Shown here: positions 34,758 through 43,031 of the stretch, piece after piece
How positions within the stretch are numbered: position 1 is the stretch's first letter
Layout: each line of letters starts with the position of its first letter
DNA from: Hyalangium versicolor
GTDB taxonomy: Bacteria; Myxococcota; Myxococcia; Myxococcales; Myxococcaceae
Direction of reading: 5' to 3'
Assembly (NCBI RefSeq): GCF_020103695.1
Contig: NZ_JAHXBF010000010.1
Coordinates: 1 to 64,000, forward strand
DNA length: 64,000 nt
Made by a program: the position numbers and the translations under genes
The notes under the pieces: generated by a model
The model's database searches: none
Told to the model about the DNA's origin: nothing
What the model saw: the letters and a program-made list of their open reading frames with translations, nothing else

Positions 34758-35089
34758 GTGAAGGGAGCAGGAGGGGTCAGAGCGATCGTGGTGCACCTCC
34801 TGTTGGTGGGGCTCGTGGTGGTCCTGTGGGGCGGCGCATCGCTGACAGGTTGCGCGCATGCACGTTGGAACTGGCTCAATGGGCCTCGGCGGACATCGCC
34901 AATCGTGCGGCCCACACGGTTCTGGCAGATGCTCGCCCAGGAGAAATGATCGCCGCCCTTTGCATCCAGTTCAAACGCAAGTACGAGCGAATGCTCAAGG
35001 ACGAGCTCGCCGGAGCTCGCGTTTCAGAGTGTCGGACCCAAGGCATTGAGACAGTGTTCTTCGACATTCTCATGGGCGGCGGACGATGA
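34758..35089 (+). pseudogene. broken lipoprotein gene, paralogue of 36746-37180
   Basis: One frame encodes a lipoprotein signal (AIVVHLLLVGLVVVLWGGAS then LTGCAHA). Near 34855-34870 the reading passes to another frame, which continues CTLELAQWASADIANRAAHT and ALCIQFKRKYERMLKDELAG to a stop at 35089. The second part resembles the C-terminus of the intact lipoprotein at 36746-37180 (MCERFRQEMQKLL, PGARV). A stretch of about 35 residues present in the paralogue is also missing. Its stop overlaps the next start as ATGA, preserving the original operon order. Confidence 0.55.
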
Positions 35090-35755
35090 GTGACCTGACG
35101 CAAGAGGACCTGGTCCGTATCGCTCACCAGTTCTATCCCCAAGGCTTTCCTCCAGAGGATGACGACCTCAGTGAGCCCACTCCAGCCCATCAGCGTACCC
35201 CCGAGCACCAGCGCTTCATGGCTGCATGGGAGCGGGCGCTTCGTTGGGAAAAGTGGGGTGCGTTCATGGACGAACTCCGGACAAGTTTTCCGGAGCATGC
35301 CATCGGGGGGTGGGACACAGCCGTTCGTCTCAGCCTGCCTGCGCTGCCAGATCTACAAAGCGCAACCCGCTGCTGACGGCGATCAGCTCGTCACCCGTGT
35401 GGCAGTCGCGGTGAGCGTCCTTGCGCCGCTCTACGTCGTCTACGTCACGACACAGCACTGGTACCCGCACCGAGACACGGAGCGTCCAAGCGCGGCGTCA
35501 GCCAGCAGCCCCTTCCTCATCCGCCGCGCTTCACGTCAGCAGCTGACCTTCGAGCCTGCGCCTGGCATCCAGCCCCACGCCGTTGCGCTGGCACAGCTCG
35601 TGGAGCGAGTCCTGGAATGTCGCCCGTTCCCGCGGCAGCTCGCTCATGTGCCATTGCAGGGTATTCGTATCGGGCAACTCAACTCTCTCAGCTCCGATCC
35701 GCCTCCGACGCTTCTCGACGCCCTCTTCAGCGACGATCTGGCCAACCTGCCTTGA
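35086..35755 (+). pseudogene. frameshifted single-span membrane protein, paralogue of 36133-36729
   Basis: The first frame (to 35376) reads LVRIAHQFYPQGFPPEDDDL through GWDTAVRLSLPALPDL and stops. A second frame picks up at about 35350 with ADGDQLVTRVAVAVSVLAPL and YVVYVTTQHW and runs to 35755. Joined, they align end to end with the intact 198-residue paralogue (LLEVVHRYYPSF..., RLYLPAPPLL..., VRAVVVLVSIIAPVFVLY). The shift lies between 35345 and 35376. Either a real inactivation or a sequencing error; the broken partner gene just upstream favours real decay. Confidence 0.65.
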
Positions 35756-35812
35756 CGGCCCGGCCAGCGCTACGAGTGCGACCAGCTCGTCCAGTTGCCC
35801 TCGCGACCTCGG

Positions 35813-35892
35813 CCGAAAAAGAAAACCCCGTGGCACCTGGATGGCGCCACGGGGTTCTGTGCTGCAGTGGAGGCGGCGGGAATCGAACCCGC
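35813..35892 (-). repeat. displaced copy of the ssrA 3' end and terminator (att-like)
   Basis: This 80-base segment matches 37248-37327 at 78 of 80 positions; the last 52 bases (35841-35892) are identical. On the minus strand it contains the T-arm and 3' acceptor strand of tmRNA plus the complete terminator hairpin (35824-35856), but no other tmRNA part. Weaker similarity continues to the left to about 35765. A partial tmRNA 3' end is the hallmark of an integrase attachment site, so this is probably the other border of an inserted segment. Confidence 0.8.
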
Positions 35893-36132
35893 CGCCGGAG
35901 ACTTCCGGCAAGAGCTCTACAGAGCGGTCGAGCGCGGTTTCTATAGGAGTTCCAGCCGCTTACGCTGCTCCGTGCTCCGCGCCGACATGTGTTGAGAGCG
36001 CCCCAACACGGGTCTGCTGTAGCAATGCAGCAAGGCACGTCACAGCGGCTCTGGAGGCCCTGAAAGGGGGCGTTGCCCGCCACACGTTCGTGCAGGATCC
36101 GCGTGGCGGGTGGTGGAGTAGGGCGCCCGAGG

Positions 36133-36729
36133 TCACCAGCGATCATCTGTAAAGAGGCAATCGATGAGCTGGGCATCACCCATATGCACATTGCCGCACT
36201 GAATGTCGGGAACGGAGGTGAAGAGCACTTCGGTGGGCAAGCGCTGAACTTGGAGAGAAGAGCGCACGAGGGGCTCGATTTTCTCCACGTAGGGCTTGGT
36301 CTCCGGAATATCGCCGTAGAAGGTTCGCGAGGGTGAGGCTCGCTTACCCACGTGGTGCTGAAACGAGCTGTAGAGCACGAAGACAGGAGCGATGATGCTG
36401 ACGAGTACGACGACGGCGCGTACTTCCTTGGTGCCATTCGCCAGAAGCGGGGGCGCTGGGAGATACAGCCTGGCACGCCAGCAGTTGTCGTTCGAGAAGA
36501 GAGCGGTCCAGTCCTCGACCCTGAAGTGTGGAAGAGCCTCTTCGAGGCGGCGGAGCAACTCCTCCCAGCGTGCCGAGCTGCTGGACGCCTCCTGACGCGT
36601 CTTCAACAGGCGCTGATACTGCTCCGAACTGCCATAACCCTCGTCGCTACTGCGGACAAAGGAGGGGTAGTAGCGGTGCACCACCTCAAGGAGCTGAGGA
36701 GTGGAGAAAGGAGGGGCCGAAGGATCCAT
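36133..36729 (-). CDS. uncharacterised single-span membrane protein
   Basis: A 198-residue protein of unknown function. An acidic/aromatic N-terminal region (LLEVVHRYYPSFVRSSDEGY) and helical segment are followed by one transmembrane span (VVVLVSIIAPVFVLYSSF, about 105-125) and a C-terminal soluble part ending IDCLFTDDRW. It is the intact paralogue of the frameshifted gene at 35086-35755. It lies 16 bases after the lipoprotein gene on the same strand, the same order as in the broken copy, so the two products probably form an envelope pair. ATG 36729 was chosen because upstream codons overlap the lipoprotein gene. Confidence 0.7.
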   Translation of the reverse strand: MDPSAPPFSTPQLLEVVHRYYPSFVRSSDEGYGSSEQYQRLLKTRQEASSSSARWEELLRRLEEALPHFRVEDWTALFSNDNCWRARLYLPAPPLLANGTKEVRAVVVLVSIIAPVFVLYSSFQHHVGKRASPSRTFYGDIPETKPYVEKIEPLVRSSLQVQRLPTEVLFTSVPDIQCGNVHMGDAQLIDCLFTDDRW

Positions 36730-36745
36730 GCGAGTCTCAGTGAGG

Positions 36746-37180
36746 TTACATATCGATGAAATCGCGAACTCGGGCGCCAGGAACTGGCACCGATAGAAGC
36801 TTTTGCATCTCCTGACGAAACCTCTCACACATCACGGCCGAGACAAGGCCCTGGGGGAGAACCAGCTCCGCGGCGGCATCAGCAGCCTCGGCTGCAGCAG
36901 CCTCGGCGAGGCCATCGTCGACTGTCCCGAGGAAGTTGGTTTCTGGCACCTCCACCTGGACCCGGCACGGCACATTGTGCACTCCACCCTCCGACACACG
37001 CGCAAGCGTGATGATCAGCCGTGCCATCTTCCATCCACCTGGACCCCGCCCTTTGAGCGAGACGATAGGGGAAAAGTGGAACTGCGCTGGTGCGATTCCA
37101 CCTGGTCCGCCGACGATGGAAACACAGGCCGTCGCGAGCAGAAGGAAGGCCACCGAGAAGCCGCAGCGCAGATTCCTCAT
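36746..37180 (-). CDS. uncharacterised lipoprotein
   Basis: A 144-residue lipoprotein. The signal MRNLRCGFSVAFLLLATAC ends in a clear lipobox (ATAC). The mature part has a beta-like segment (MARLIITLARVSEGGVHNVP) and an Ala/Glu-rich helix (GLAEAAAAEAADAAAELV), ending MCERFRQEMQKLL and PGARVRDFIDM. GAGGAGGGAG precedes the ATG. It starts just 68 bases left of the ssrA-side repeat and is the intact paralogue of the broken gene at 34758-35089. I do not recognise a family. Confidence 0.75.
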   Translation of the reverse strand: MRNLRCGFSVAFLLLATACVSIVGGPGGIAPAQFHFSPIVSLKGRGPGGWKMARLIITLARVSEGGVHNVPCRVQVEVPETNFLGTVDDGLAEAAAAEAADAAAELVLPQGLVSAVMCERFRQEMQKLLSVPVPGARVRDFIDM

Positions 37181-37247
37181 TGCGTCTCCCTCCTCATCCA
37201 GCGCCGCGAGCGCGGCCAGCTCGTCCGGCTGCCTCTCGCGGCCTCAA

Positions 37248-37327
37248 CCGAAAAAGAAAACCCCGTGGCACCTTAATGGCGCCACGGGGTTCTGTGCTGC
37301 AGTGGAGGCGGCGGGAATCGAACCCGC
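37248..37327 (-). repeat. ssrA-side copy of the 80-base direct repeat
   Basis: The second member of the direct repeat with 35813-35892. Here it is in its proper place: bases 37303-37327 are the 3' end of ssrA and 37248-37302 the spacer and terminator. Both copies have the same orientation, enclosing about 1.4 kb. Confidence 0.8.
37250..37292 (-). terminator. intrinsic terminator of ssrA
   Basis: On the minus strand the sequence reads AACCCCGTGGCGCC, a short loop, then GTGCCACGGGGTT followed by TTCTTTTTC: a strong GC-rich hairpin plus T-rich tail starting about ten bases after the tmRNA 3' end. Confidence 0.88.
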
Positions 37328-37661
37328 GTCCGAAAGCCTTCCGCCCTTCGACCCTACGTGCGTAGTCCGCGCTTTGTTACGTCCCGAAGGCTCCCACGGA
37401 CGGGATACTCCGAGCCGGTCCTGGAAGATCTCGCCACCTCGGGCCCAGGATCCCTTGGCAGCCAGCCCGCATTATGACGGTCCTACCCTACCCCACGGGC
37501 CGAGAGCAGGAGGACCGCGCGCTAAGAGCTGGTGTTAGGCAGCCAGCGCGAGCTCAACGTTGTCGTTGGCTTTTGTGTCTTTTGCCAGCGGTTTAACGAG
37601 TCACTGACGGCTCGGCACGCGTCTCGGGCTTCTATGCCCCCGTCGAAACCAGGTCGCCCCC
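37303..37661 (-). ncRNA. ssrA: transfer-messenger RNA (tmRNA)
   Basis: About 359 bases. The 5' end GGGGGCGACC and 3' end CGCCTCCA pair as an acceptor stem (with one G-U), and the T-arm GCGGGTTCGATTCCCGC is intact. The internal tag frame at 37535-37570 encodes ANDNVELALAA and a TAA stop, ending in the usual hydrophobic LAA degron. CCA is not encoded and must be added. It rescues stalled ribosomes by trans-translation with SmpB. The gene's 3' end is duplicated at 35813-35892, suggesting it has served as an integration site. Confidence 0.96.
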
Positions 37662-37678
37662 TTTCGTTCGACGCTTCT

Positions 37679-37706
37679 ACAGTAACCGCTCACGGAGGAA
37701 GTTCAA
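37679..37706 (-). promoter_or_regulatory. possible sigma-70-type promoter of ssrA
   Basis: On the minus strand TTGAAC (37706-37701) and TACTGT (37684-37679) are 16 bases apart and would start transcription about ten bases before the mature tmRNA 5' end, leaving a short leader for RNase P. The -10 match is only moderate. Confidence 0.4.
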
Positions 37707-37851
37707 TCCTCCTGACGTACCTGTCCCTCCGGTCTCCCACACACTCCCCAACAGATTCACTCATGCTTGCCTCCCCTCCAGGGTACCTGACGCCGTAGGG
37801 TGCCCCACCGCCGAGGTTGTCTACCCACCTCGGCCGCTCTGAGGTCACCGC

Positions 37852-39198
37852 ATGCGCAGATTCCTCCCCCTCCTCCTGCTCCTGCTGGCCCCGGCCCTCT
37901 CCGCCGCCGCCCAGCCGAGCACCGAGGCCTTCCCCTACCCCCTCAAAGTCGATCGGCTGCCCAACGGACTCACCGTCGTGCGCGTGCCGTTCCGCTCGCC
38001 CGGCCTCATCGCCTACTACACCGTGGTGCGCGTGGGCTCGCGCAACGAGGTGGAGCCCGGCAAGACGGGCTTCGCCCACTTCTTCGAGCACATGATGTTC
38101 AAGGGCACGAAGAAGCACCCCGAGGGCGAGCGCGATCGCATCGTCGCCAGCTACGGCTACGACGACAACGCGTACACCACCGACGACTTCACCGTGTACC
38201 ACTCGTATGGGCCCTCCTCCGGGCTCGACGCGCTCGTCGAGTTGGAGGCCGATCGCTTCCGCAACCTCGAGTATGCCGAGGCTTCGTTCCGCACCGAGGC
38301 GCTCGCGGTGCTCGGCGAGTACCACAAGAACGAGGCGCGTCCGGAACTCAAGATGGAGGAGCAGCTCCTGGGCACCGCCTTCAAGGAGCACCCCTACCGC
38401 CACACCACGCTCGGTTTCTACGAGGACATCAAGGCCATGCCTGAGGCCTATGCCTACAGCCGCTCCTTCTTCGAGCGCTGGTACACCCCGGACAACACCC
38501 TGATCTTCGTCGTCGGAGACTTCGACGACGAGGCCCTCATGAAGCAGATCCGCGCGCAGTACGGCCCGTGGGATCGCAAGGTGGCCACGCTCCCCATCCC
38601 CTCGGAGCCGAGCCAGAAGGAGAAGCGCACCACCCACGTCGACTGGCCCTCGAGCACCCTGCCCCGTCACGTGCTCGCCTGGCACACGCCCGCCGCCGCG
38701 CTAGCGACTCCCAGCGCCGCCATCCAGTCCGTGCTCGCCGCCTACCTCGTGGGTCCCACCAGTCCGCTCTACAAGGAGCTCGTGCTGGAGAAGCAGCTCG
38801 CCGAGTCCATCGGCAGCGACTTCTATCCGCACCGCGATCCTTCCCTGTTCATGATCGGTGGCACGCTCAAGGCCGAGCAGAATCGCGCCTCGGTCGAGAC
38901 CGCCCTCACTCGCGCCATCCGGGAGCTGGCCACCGGCAAGGTGGACGCGGCCCGGGTCAAGGCCATCCAGAGCAACATCCGCTACGGCCTGCTCATGAAC
39001 CTGGAGTCTCCGGATGACGTGGCCGGCCAGCTCGCCTTCTACGCCGGCATCTTCGGCACTCCGGAAGCGCTCTCCAGCCACCTCCAGAACGTCGCCAAGG
39101 TGCAGCCCGATCAGCTCGTCTCCTTCGCGAAGCGGTACCTCGTCGACTCCAACCTCACCGTCCTCACCCTCACGCCCGCCGCCGGAGGCAAGCCGTGA
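37852..39198 (+). CDS. M16-family zinc peptidase (active subunit)
   Basis: A 448-residue secreted peptidase. A signal peptide (MRRFLPLLLLLLAPALSAAA) precedes a full M16 fold: inverted zinc motif HFFEHMMFKGT (HxxEH, about 75-79) with the downstream Glu in the ALVELEADRFRN region, and the C-terminal non-catalytic half. It should degrade peptides in the periplasm or envelope. The next gene, an M16 protein without the zinc motif, overlaps by one base (TGATG), matching the well-known heterodimeric M16B arrangement of active plus inactive subunits. First gene after ssrA, divergent from it. Confidence 0.93.
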   Translation: MRRFLPLLLLLLAPALSAAAQPSTEAFPYPLKVDRLPNGLTVVRVPFRSPGLIAYYTVVRVGSRNEVEPGKTGFAHFFEHMMFKGTKKHPEGERDRIVASYGYDDNAYTTDDFTVYHSYGPSSGLDALVELEADRFRNLEYAEASFRTEALAVLGEYHKNEARPELKMEEQLLGTAFKEHPYRHTTLGFYEDIKAMPEAYAYSRSFFERWYTPDNTLIFVVGDFDDEALMKQIRAQYGPWDRKVATLPIPSEPSQKEKRTTHVDWPSSTLPRHVLAWHTPAAALATPSAAIQSVLAAYLVGPTSPLYKELVLEKQLAESIGSDFYPHRDPSLFMIGGTLKAEQNRASVETALTRAIRELATGKVDAARVKAIQSNIRYGLLMNLESPDDVAGQLAFYAGIFGTPEALSSHLQNVAKVQPDQLVSFAKRYLVDSNLTVLTLTPAAGGKP

Positions 39199-40817
39199 TG
39201 ATCTCCTTCACTCGAACCGCTCTCGTCCTTGCCTCCGCGCTGTGGCTGAGCGCCTGTGCCAGCGGGCCCCAGCCCACGCCTCCGCCCGAGCCGCCTCCCC
39301 CTGCCGCGGCCCAGGCACCGGCTGCGCCCAAGACCCAGGCGCTCACGGCTCCGCTCCCGCCGGTCTCGGCCACACCGCTGAAGCAGCCCGCTCCCATGCA
39401 GCTCGTCGTCCAGGCGAGCGCCGAGAACCCCATCGTCAGCTTCCGGCTCGTCTTCCGCAGCGGCTCCGTGGATGACCCGAAGGGCAAGGAGGGCCTCACC
39501 GCGCTCACCGCCCAGTTGCTGGCCGAGGGCGGCACCCGGAAGCTCTCCTCCGCTCAGCTCCTGGAGGTCCTCTTCCCCATGGCCGCCGAGCTGAACGTCT
39601 TCCCGGACAAGGAGTTCACCACCCTCTCCGGCCGCGTCCACAAGGACTTCCTGCCGCGCTTCCTCGAGATCTTCACCGACGTGCTGCTCGAGCCCCGCTA
39701 CGATCCCAACGAGTTCGAGCGCCTGCGCACCGATGCGCTCAACGCCGTCCGCAACCAACTGCGCAACGAGAATGACGAGGAGCTCGGCAAGGCCGCCCTC
39801 GACGCGCTCCTCTATCGCGGCCACCCCTATGAGCACTTCGTCGGTGGCACCGTGCAGGGGCTCCAGTCCCTCACGCTCGACGACGTGAAGGCCCACGCCC
39901 GCCGCATCTTCACCCAGGATCGGCTCGTCATCGGACTGGCCGGGCCCGTGGATGACGCGCTGAAGAAGTCCGTCACCTCGCGCCTGTCCGCGCTGCCCGC
40001 CACCGGCGCTCCTCGTGTGGAGCTGCCTCCCGTGCCCGTCGTGCCCGGCCGCGCCGTCGTCATCCAGAAGCCCACGCTCTCCACCGCCGTCTCCATGGGC
40101 TACGTGACGCCGCTGCGCCGAGGCGATCCCGACTTCTTCCCGGTGGCCTTCGCGCTCTCGTACCTGGGCGAGCACCGCCAGTTCCACGGCGTGCTCTTCC
40201 AGGAGCTGCGCGAGCGGCGCGGCCTCAACTACGGCGACTACGCCTATGCCGAGCACTTCCTCGAGGCTCCAGGCACCACCTACAGCCGTCCCAACATCGC
40301 CCGGACCCAGCAGGATCTCACCCTGTGGATCCGGCCGGTGGTCCCGGCCAACGCCGTCTTCGCCACCCACGGCGCCGTCTACTACCTCGACCGGCTCGTG
40401 CGTCAGGGCATGCCTCGCGAGCAGTTCGAGGTCGTCCGCGGCTTCCTCATGAACTACACGCGGCTGTGGGAACAGACGGATCAGCGGCGCCTGGGCTACA
40501 CCATCGACTCGCTCTTCTTCGGCACGCCGAACTTCCTCGAGCAGTACCGCAAGGCCCTGAGCGACATGACTCCCGACTCGGTCCAGGAGGCCGTGCGCCG
40601 CCGCCTGCGCCCCGACGCGCTCAGCTTCGTCTTCGTCACCCAGGACGCTCCGGCGCTCGTCAACGCGCTGAAGTCCCAGAAGGTCCAGCCGCTCAGCTAC
40701 GCCTCCGCCAAGCCGCTGGAGCTGCTCGAGGTGGACAAGGCCATCGTCCAGCACCCCCTCTCGCTCCAGCCCGACTCCATCGAGCTGATCCCCGCCAGCT
40801 CCTTCATGGAGCAGTGA
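39198..40817 (+). CDS. M16-family peptidase homologue (inactive subunit), lipoprotein
   Basis: A 539-residue M16 protein. The lead MMISFTRTALVLASALW ends in a lipobox (LSAC), then a Pro/Ala-rich linker (about 22-60). The M16 fold is clear (PIVSFRLVFRSGSVDDPKGK, EGLTALTAQLLAEGG, RGHPYEHFVGG), but the HxxEH position reads LTAQLLAEG, so zinc ligands are missing. Such subunits usually complete the chamber of the active partner, encoded directly upstream with a one-base overlap. The lipid anchor probably tethers the complex. A strong terminator follows. Confidence 0.92.
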   Translation: MISFTRTALVLASALWLSACASGPQPTPPPEPPPPAAAQAPAAPKTQALTAPLPPVSATPLKQPAPMQLVVQASAENPIVSFRLVFRSGSVDDPKGKEGLTALTAQLLAEGGTRKLSSAQLLEVLFPMAAELNVFPDKEFTTLSGRVHKDFLPRFLEIFTDVLLEPRYDPNEFERLRTDALNAVRNQLRNENDEELGKAALDALLYRGHPYEHFVGGTVQGLQSLTLDDVKAHARRIFTQDRLVIGLAGPVDDALKKSVTSRLSALPATGAPRVELPPVPVVPGRAVVIQKPTLSTAVSMGYVTPLRRGDPDFFPVAFALSYLGEHRQFHGVLFQELRERRGLNYGDYAYAEHFLEAPGTTYSRPNIARTQQDLTLWIRPVVPANAVFATHGAVYYLDRLVRQGMPREQFEVVRGFLMNYTRLWEQTDQRRLGYTIDSLFFGTPNFLEQYRKALSDMTPDSVQEAVRRRLRPDALSFVFVTQDAPALVNALKSQKVQPLSYASAKPLELLEVDKAIVQHPLSLQPDSIELIPASSFMEQ

Positions 40818-40849
40818 CGGGCTCGCAGCCTGTTTCATGTGTTTCGGTA

Positions 40850-40902
40850 GCGAGGCGACAGTAGAAACCCGCATTTTTCCTGTCGCCTCGCGTATTTCTT
40901 TT
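40850..40902 (+). terminator. intrinsic terminator after the M16 pair
   Basis: GCGAGGCGACAG (40850-40861) and CTGTCGCCTCGC (40880-40891) form a perfect 12-bp stem with an 18-base loop, followed by GTATTTCTTTTTG. Located 32 bases after the M16 stop. Confidence 0.82.
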
Positions 40903-40933
40903 TGTTCGACAGATACGGGGTATAAGCGGACCC

Positions 40934-42946
40934 ATGCGAGGACTGCTCCGCGAGCCCTGTCTCCCCGGGCTCCTGCGCCAGGCCACGGTCCGCCTGGTGC
41001 TTGTCTGTGCGTTGGTAGGAGGCTTCACCGCCCGCGCTGACCATGATCCATTCGAGCGCAGCTTCGACGCCGTCCCGGTCAAGGCCACCGCGGCCCAGGA
41101 CAGTGGCATCGCGCTCGAGGGTGCTCGGCCTGCTCCCGTCAGCAGCCTCCGTGCCGCCCTGCTGCTCGACTTCAACCTGAGCATCCTCTCGCTCAAGCTC
41201 GGCGAGGAGCGGCTGGGAGATCTGATCCCCTACCGGCTCGATGCACACGCCCTCTTCGCGTACCAGTTGCACCCCCGCGTGGAGCTGGCCGCCGATCTGC
41301 CCTTCACCGTGTATCAGGGAGATCACTTCCAGTTGTTGCGAGACGCACTCGCAGCGCAGGACTTCCCAGGTGCCGCCAGCGTGAGCCACGTGGGGCTCGG
41401 GGATCTGCGCCTGATTCCGCGCTTCCACCTGTTGGATCCGTCCGTCTATCCGGTGGGGCTCGCCCTCGTGGGCGAGGTGCGGCTGCCCACGGGCGATGGA
41501 TACAGCTTCCTCGGTGAGCGCCGGGTCCTCTTCGCGCCACGGCTCGCGGTGGAACGCTCGTTCGGCCCCGTGCGCCTGCTGGGCAACGTGGGCTGGCGCT
41601 TCCGCCGTCACGCCCAGTACCTCAACCTCTATGTGGATGACGAGTTCACGCTCGGCGCCGGCGCGGTGGTGGATCTGCCCGACGTGGGGCGCCTCACGAA
41701 TTTCCAGGCGCTGGCGGAGATGCACCTGTCCACGCCCTCCTCCGCTCCCTTCAACTTCAGCCAGGCCGACTCCCTCAAGACGCCGTGGGAGGCGCTGGTG
41801 GGCGCTCGCGCCCGGATCTCCGGGCCCTGGGGCCTGACGCTCAACCTGGGCCGCGGCATCGGCCTGCATGGTGGCTACGGCCGCGAGGCCTTCCGCGTCA
41901 TGGTCGCCCTGACCTACGAGGAGTCCATCTTCGACGCGGATGGAGATGGTGTCCCCGACTCGCGCGACAAGTGCCCCACCGAAAAGGAGGACCGCGACGG
42001 CTTCCAGGATGACGACGGCTGCCCGGATCCAGACAACGATGGCGACGGCATCGCCGACGGCGAGGACTCGTGCCCCGACAAGGCTGGCCCCAAGGAGCTC
42101 AAGGGCTGCCCGGAGAACATGGACTCCGATGGAGATGGTGTCCCCGATCACCTGGACGCCTGCCCGCAGAAGCCCGGCCCCAAGGAGCTCAAGGGCTGCC
42201 CTGCGGATCTCGACTCCGATGGGGATGGCATCCCCGATCACCTGGACGCCTGCCCGCAGAAGCCCGGCCCCAAGGAGTACGAGGGTTGCCCGGACAGTGA
42301 TGGCGACGAGGTGCCCGACAACGAGGACGAGTGTCCGGACATGTTCGGCCCGCCGGAGAACAACGGCTGCCCGTACGACTCTCCGCCGTATGTGGTCGTC
42401 GAGTCCGACCGCATCCGCATCAAGGGCAACATCCTCTTCGAGACTGGCCAGGCGAAGATCCGCAAGCAGTCGTTCAAGCTGCTCGACGAGGTGGCTTCGG
42501 TGCTCGCTCGCAACCCCGAGCTCGGACCCGTCCTCATCGAAGGGCACACCGACAACGTGGGCGCTCGCGCGCTCAACCTCGACCTGTCCAACCGCCGCGC
42601 CAAGGCGGTGTTGGACTACCTCGTGGGCAAGGGCATCGCGCGCAAGCGCCTGCGGTCTCAGGGCTTCGGCTTCGAACGGCCGATTGCGCCCAACACCACG
42701 CCGCTCGGCCGCGCCAAGAACCGCCGCGTCGAGTTCCGCCTCGTGAAGGATGAGGTGGAGACGCCTCCGCACGAAGTGCCTGCTCCCGCGACTCCACCCG
42801 TCACACCCAACGGCGCGGCGCAGGACGCGAAGAAGGAGTCCGCTCCCGCGGCGGCTCCGACTCCGGCACCGGCGAAGGGCACAGCTCCGGCTCCGGCTCC
42901 GGCTGCTCCGAAGGAGACGAAGTCCTCTCCTGAGAAGCCTCGGTGA
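40934..42946 (+). CDS. OmpA-family protein with thrombospondin-3 repeats
   Basis: A 670-residue outer-membrane protein. A signal (RLVLVCALVGGFTARA, about 19-35) is followed by a beta-rich barrel-like region (about 50-330), then Asp-rich calcium-binding TSP3 repeats (about 335-475; DADGDGVPDSRDKCP, DSDGDGVPDHLDACP twice in near-identical copies with PQKPGPKE spacers) and an OmpA peptidoglycan-binding domain (VLIEGHTDNVGARALN, LSNRRAKAVLDYLVGKGI). The last 60 residues are Ala/Pro-rich low complexity. Likely links outer membrane and cell wall. The ATG has no strong ribosome site; TATAAG sits about 15 bases upstream and may be a -10 box. Confidence 0.92.
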   Translation: MRGLLREPCLPGLLRQATVRLVLVCALVGGFTARADHDPFERSFDAVPVKATAAQDSGIALEGARPAPVSSLRAALLLDFNLSILSLKLGEERLGDLIPYRLDAHALFAYQLHPRVELAADLPFTVYQGDHFQLLRDALAAQDFPGAASVSHVGLGDLRLIPRFHLLDPSVYPVGLALVGEVRLPTGDGYSFLGERRVLFAPRLAVERSFGPVRLLGNVGWRFRRHAQYLNLYVDDEFTLGAGAVVDLPDVGRLTNFQALAEMHLSTPSSAPFNFSQADSLKTPWEALVGARARISGPWGLTLNLGRGIGLHGGYGREAFRVMVALTYEESIFDADGDGVPDSRDKCPTEKEDRDGFQDDDGCPDPDNDGDGIADGEDSCPDKAGPKELKGCPENMDSDGDGVPDHLDACPQKPGPKELKGCPADLDSDGDGIPDHLDACPQKPGPKEYEGCPDSDGDEVPDNEDECPDMFGPPENNGCPYDSPPYVVVESDRIRIKGNILFETGQAKIRKQSFKLLDEVASVLARNPELGPVLIEGHTDNVGARALNLDLSNRRAKAVLDYLVGKGIARKRLRSQGFGFERPIAPNTTPLGRAKNRRVEFRLVKDEVETPPHEVPAPATPPVTPNGAAQDAKKESAPAAAPTPAPAKGTAPAPAPAAPKETKSSPEKPR

Positions 42947-43031
42947 GTGCCCGTTGGGAGCCCACCAGAGTCGGGTGAGGCTCCCTCGGGTGCTTGACGC
43001 TCCGGGCAGGCGCGCTCCATCGTCCACCCTC

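Noticed and set aside
35868..35950. possible tRNA gene at the displaced repeat
   Set aside because: A T-arm and acceptor 3' strand are present, but no matching 5' acceptor, D-arm or anticodon arm; it is a partial tmRNA copy.
39111..40874. 587-codon minus-strand frame opposite the M16 homologue
   Set aside because: It is the antisense of a clear M16 gene and has no domain, start site or neighbour to support it.
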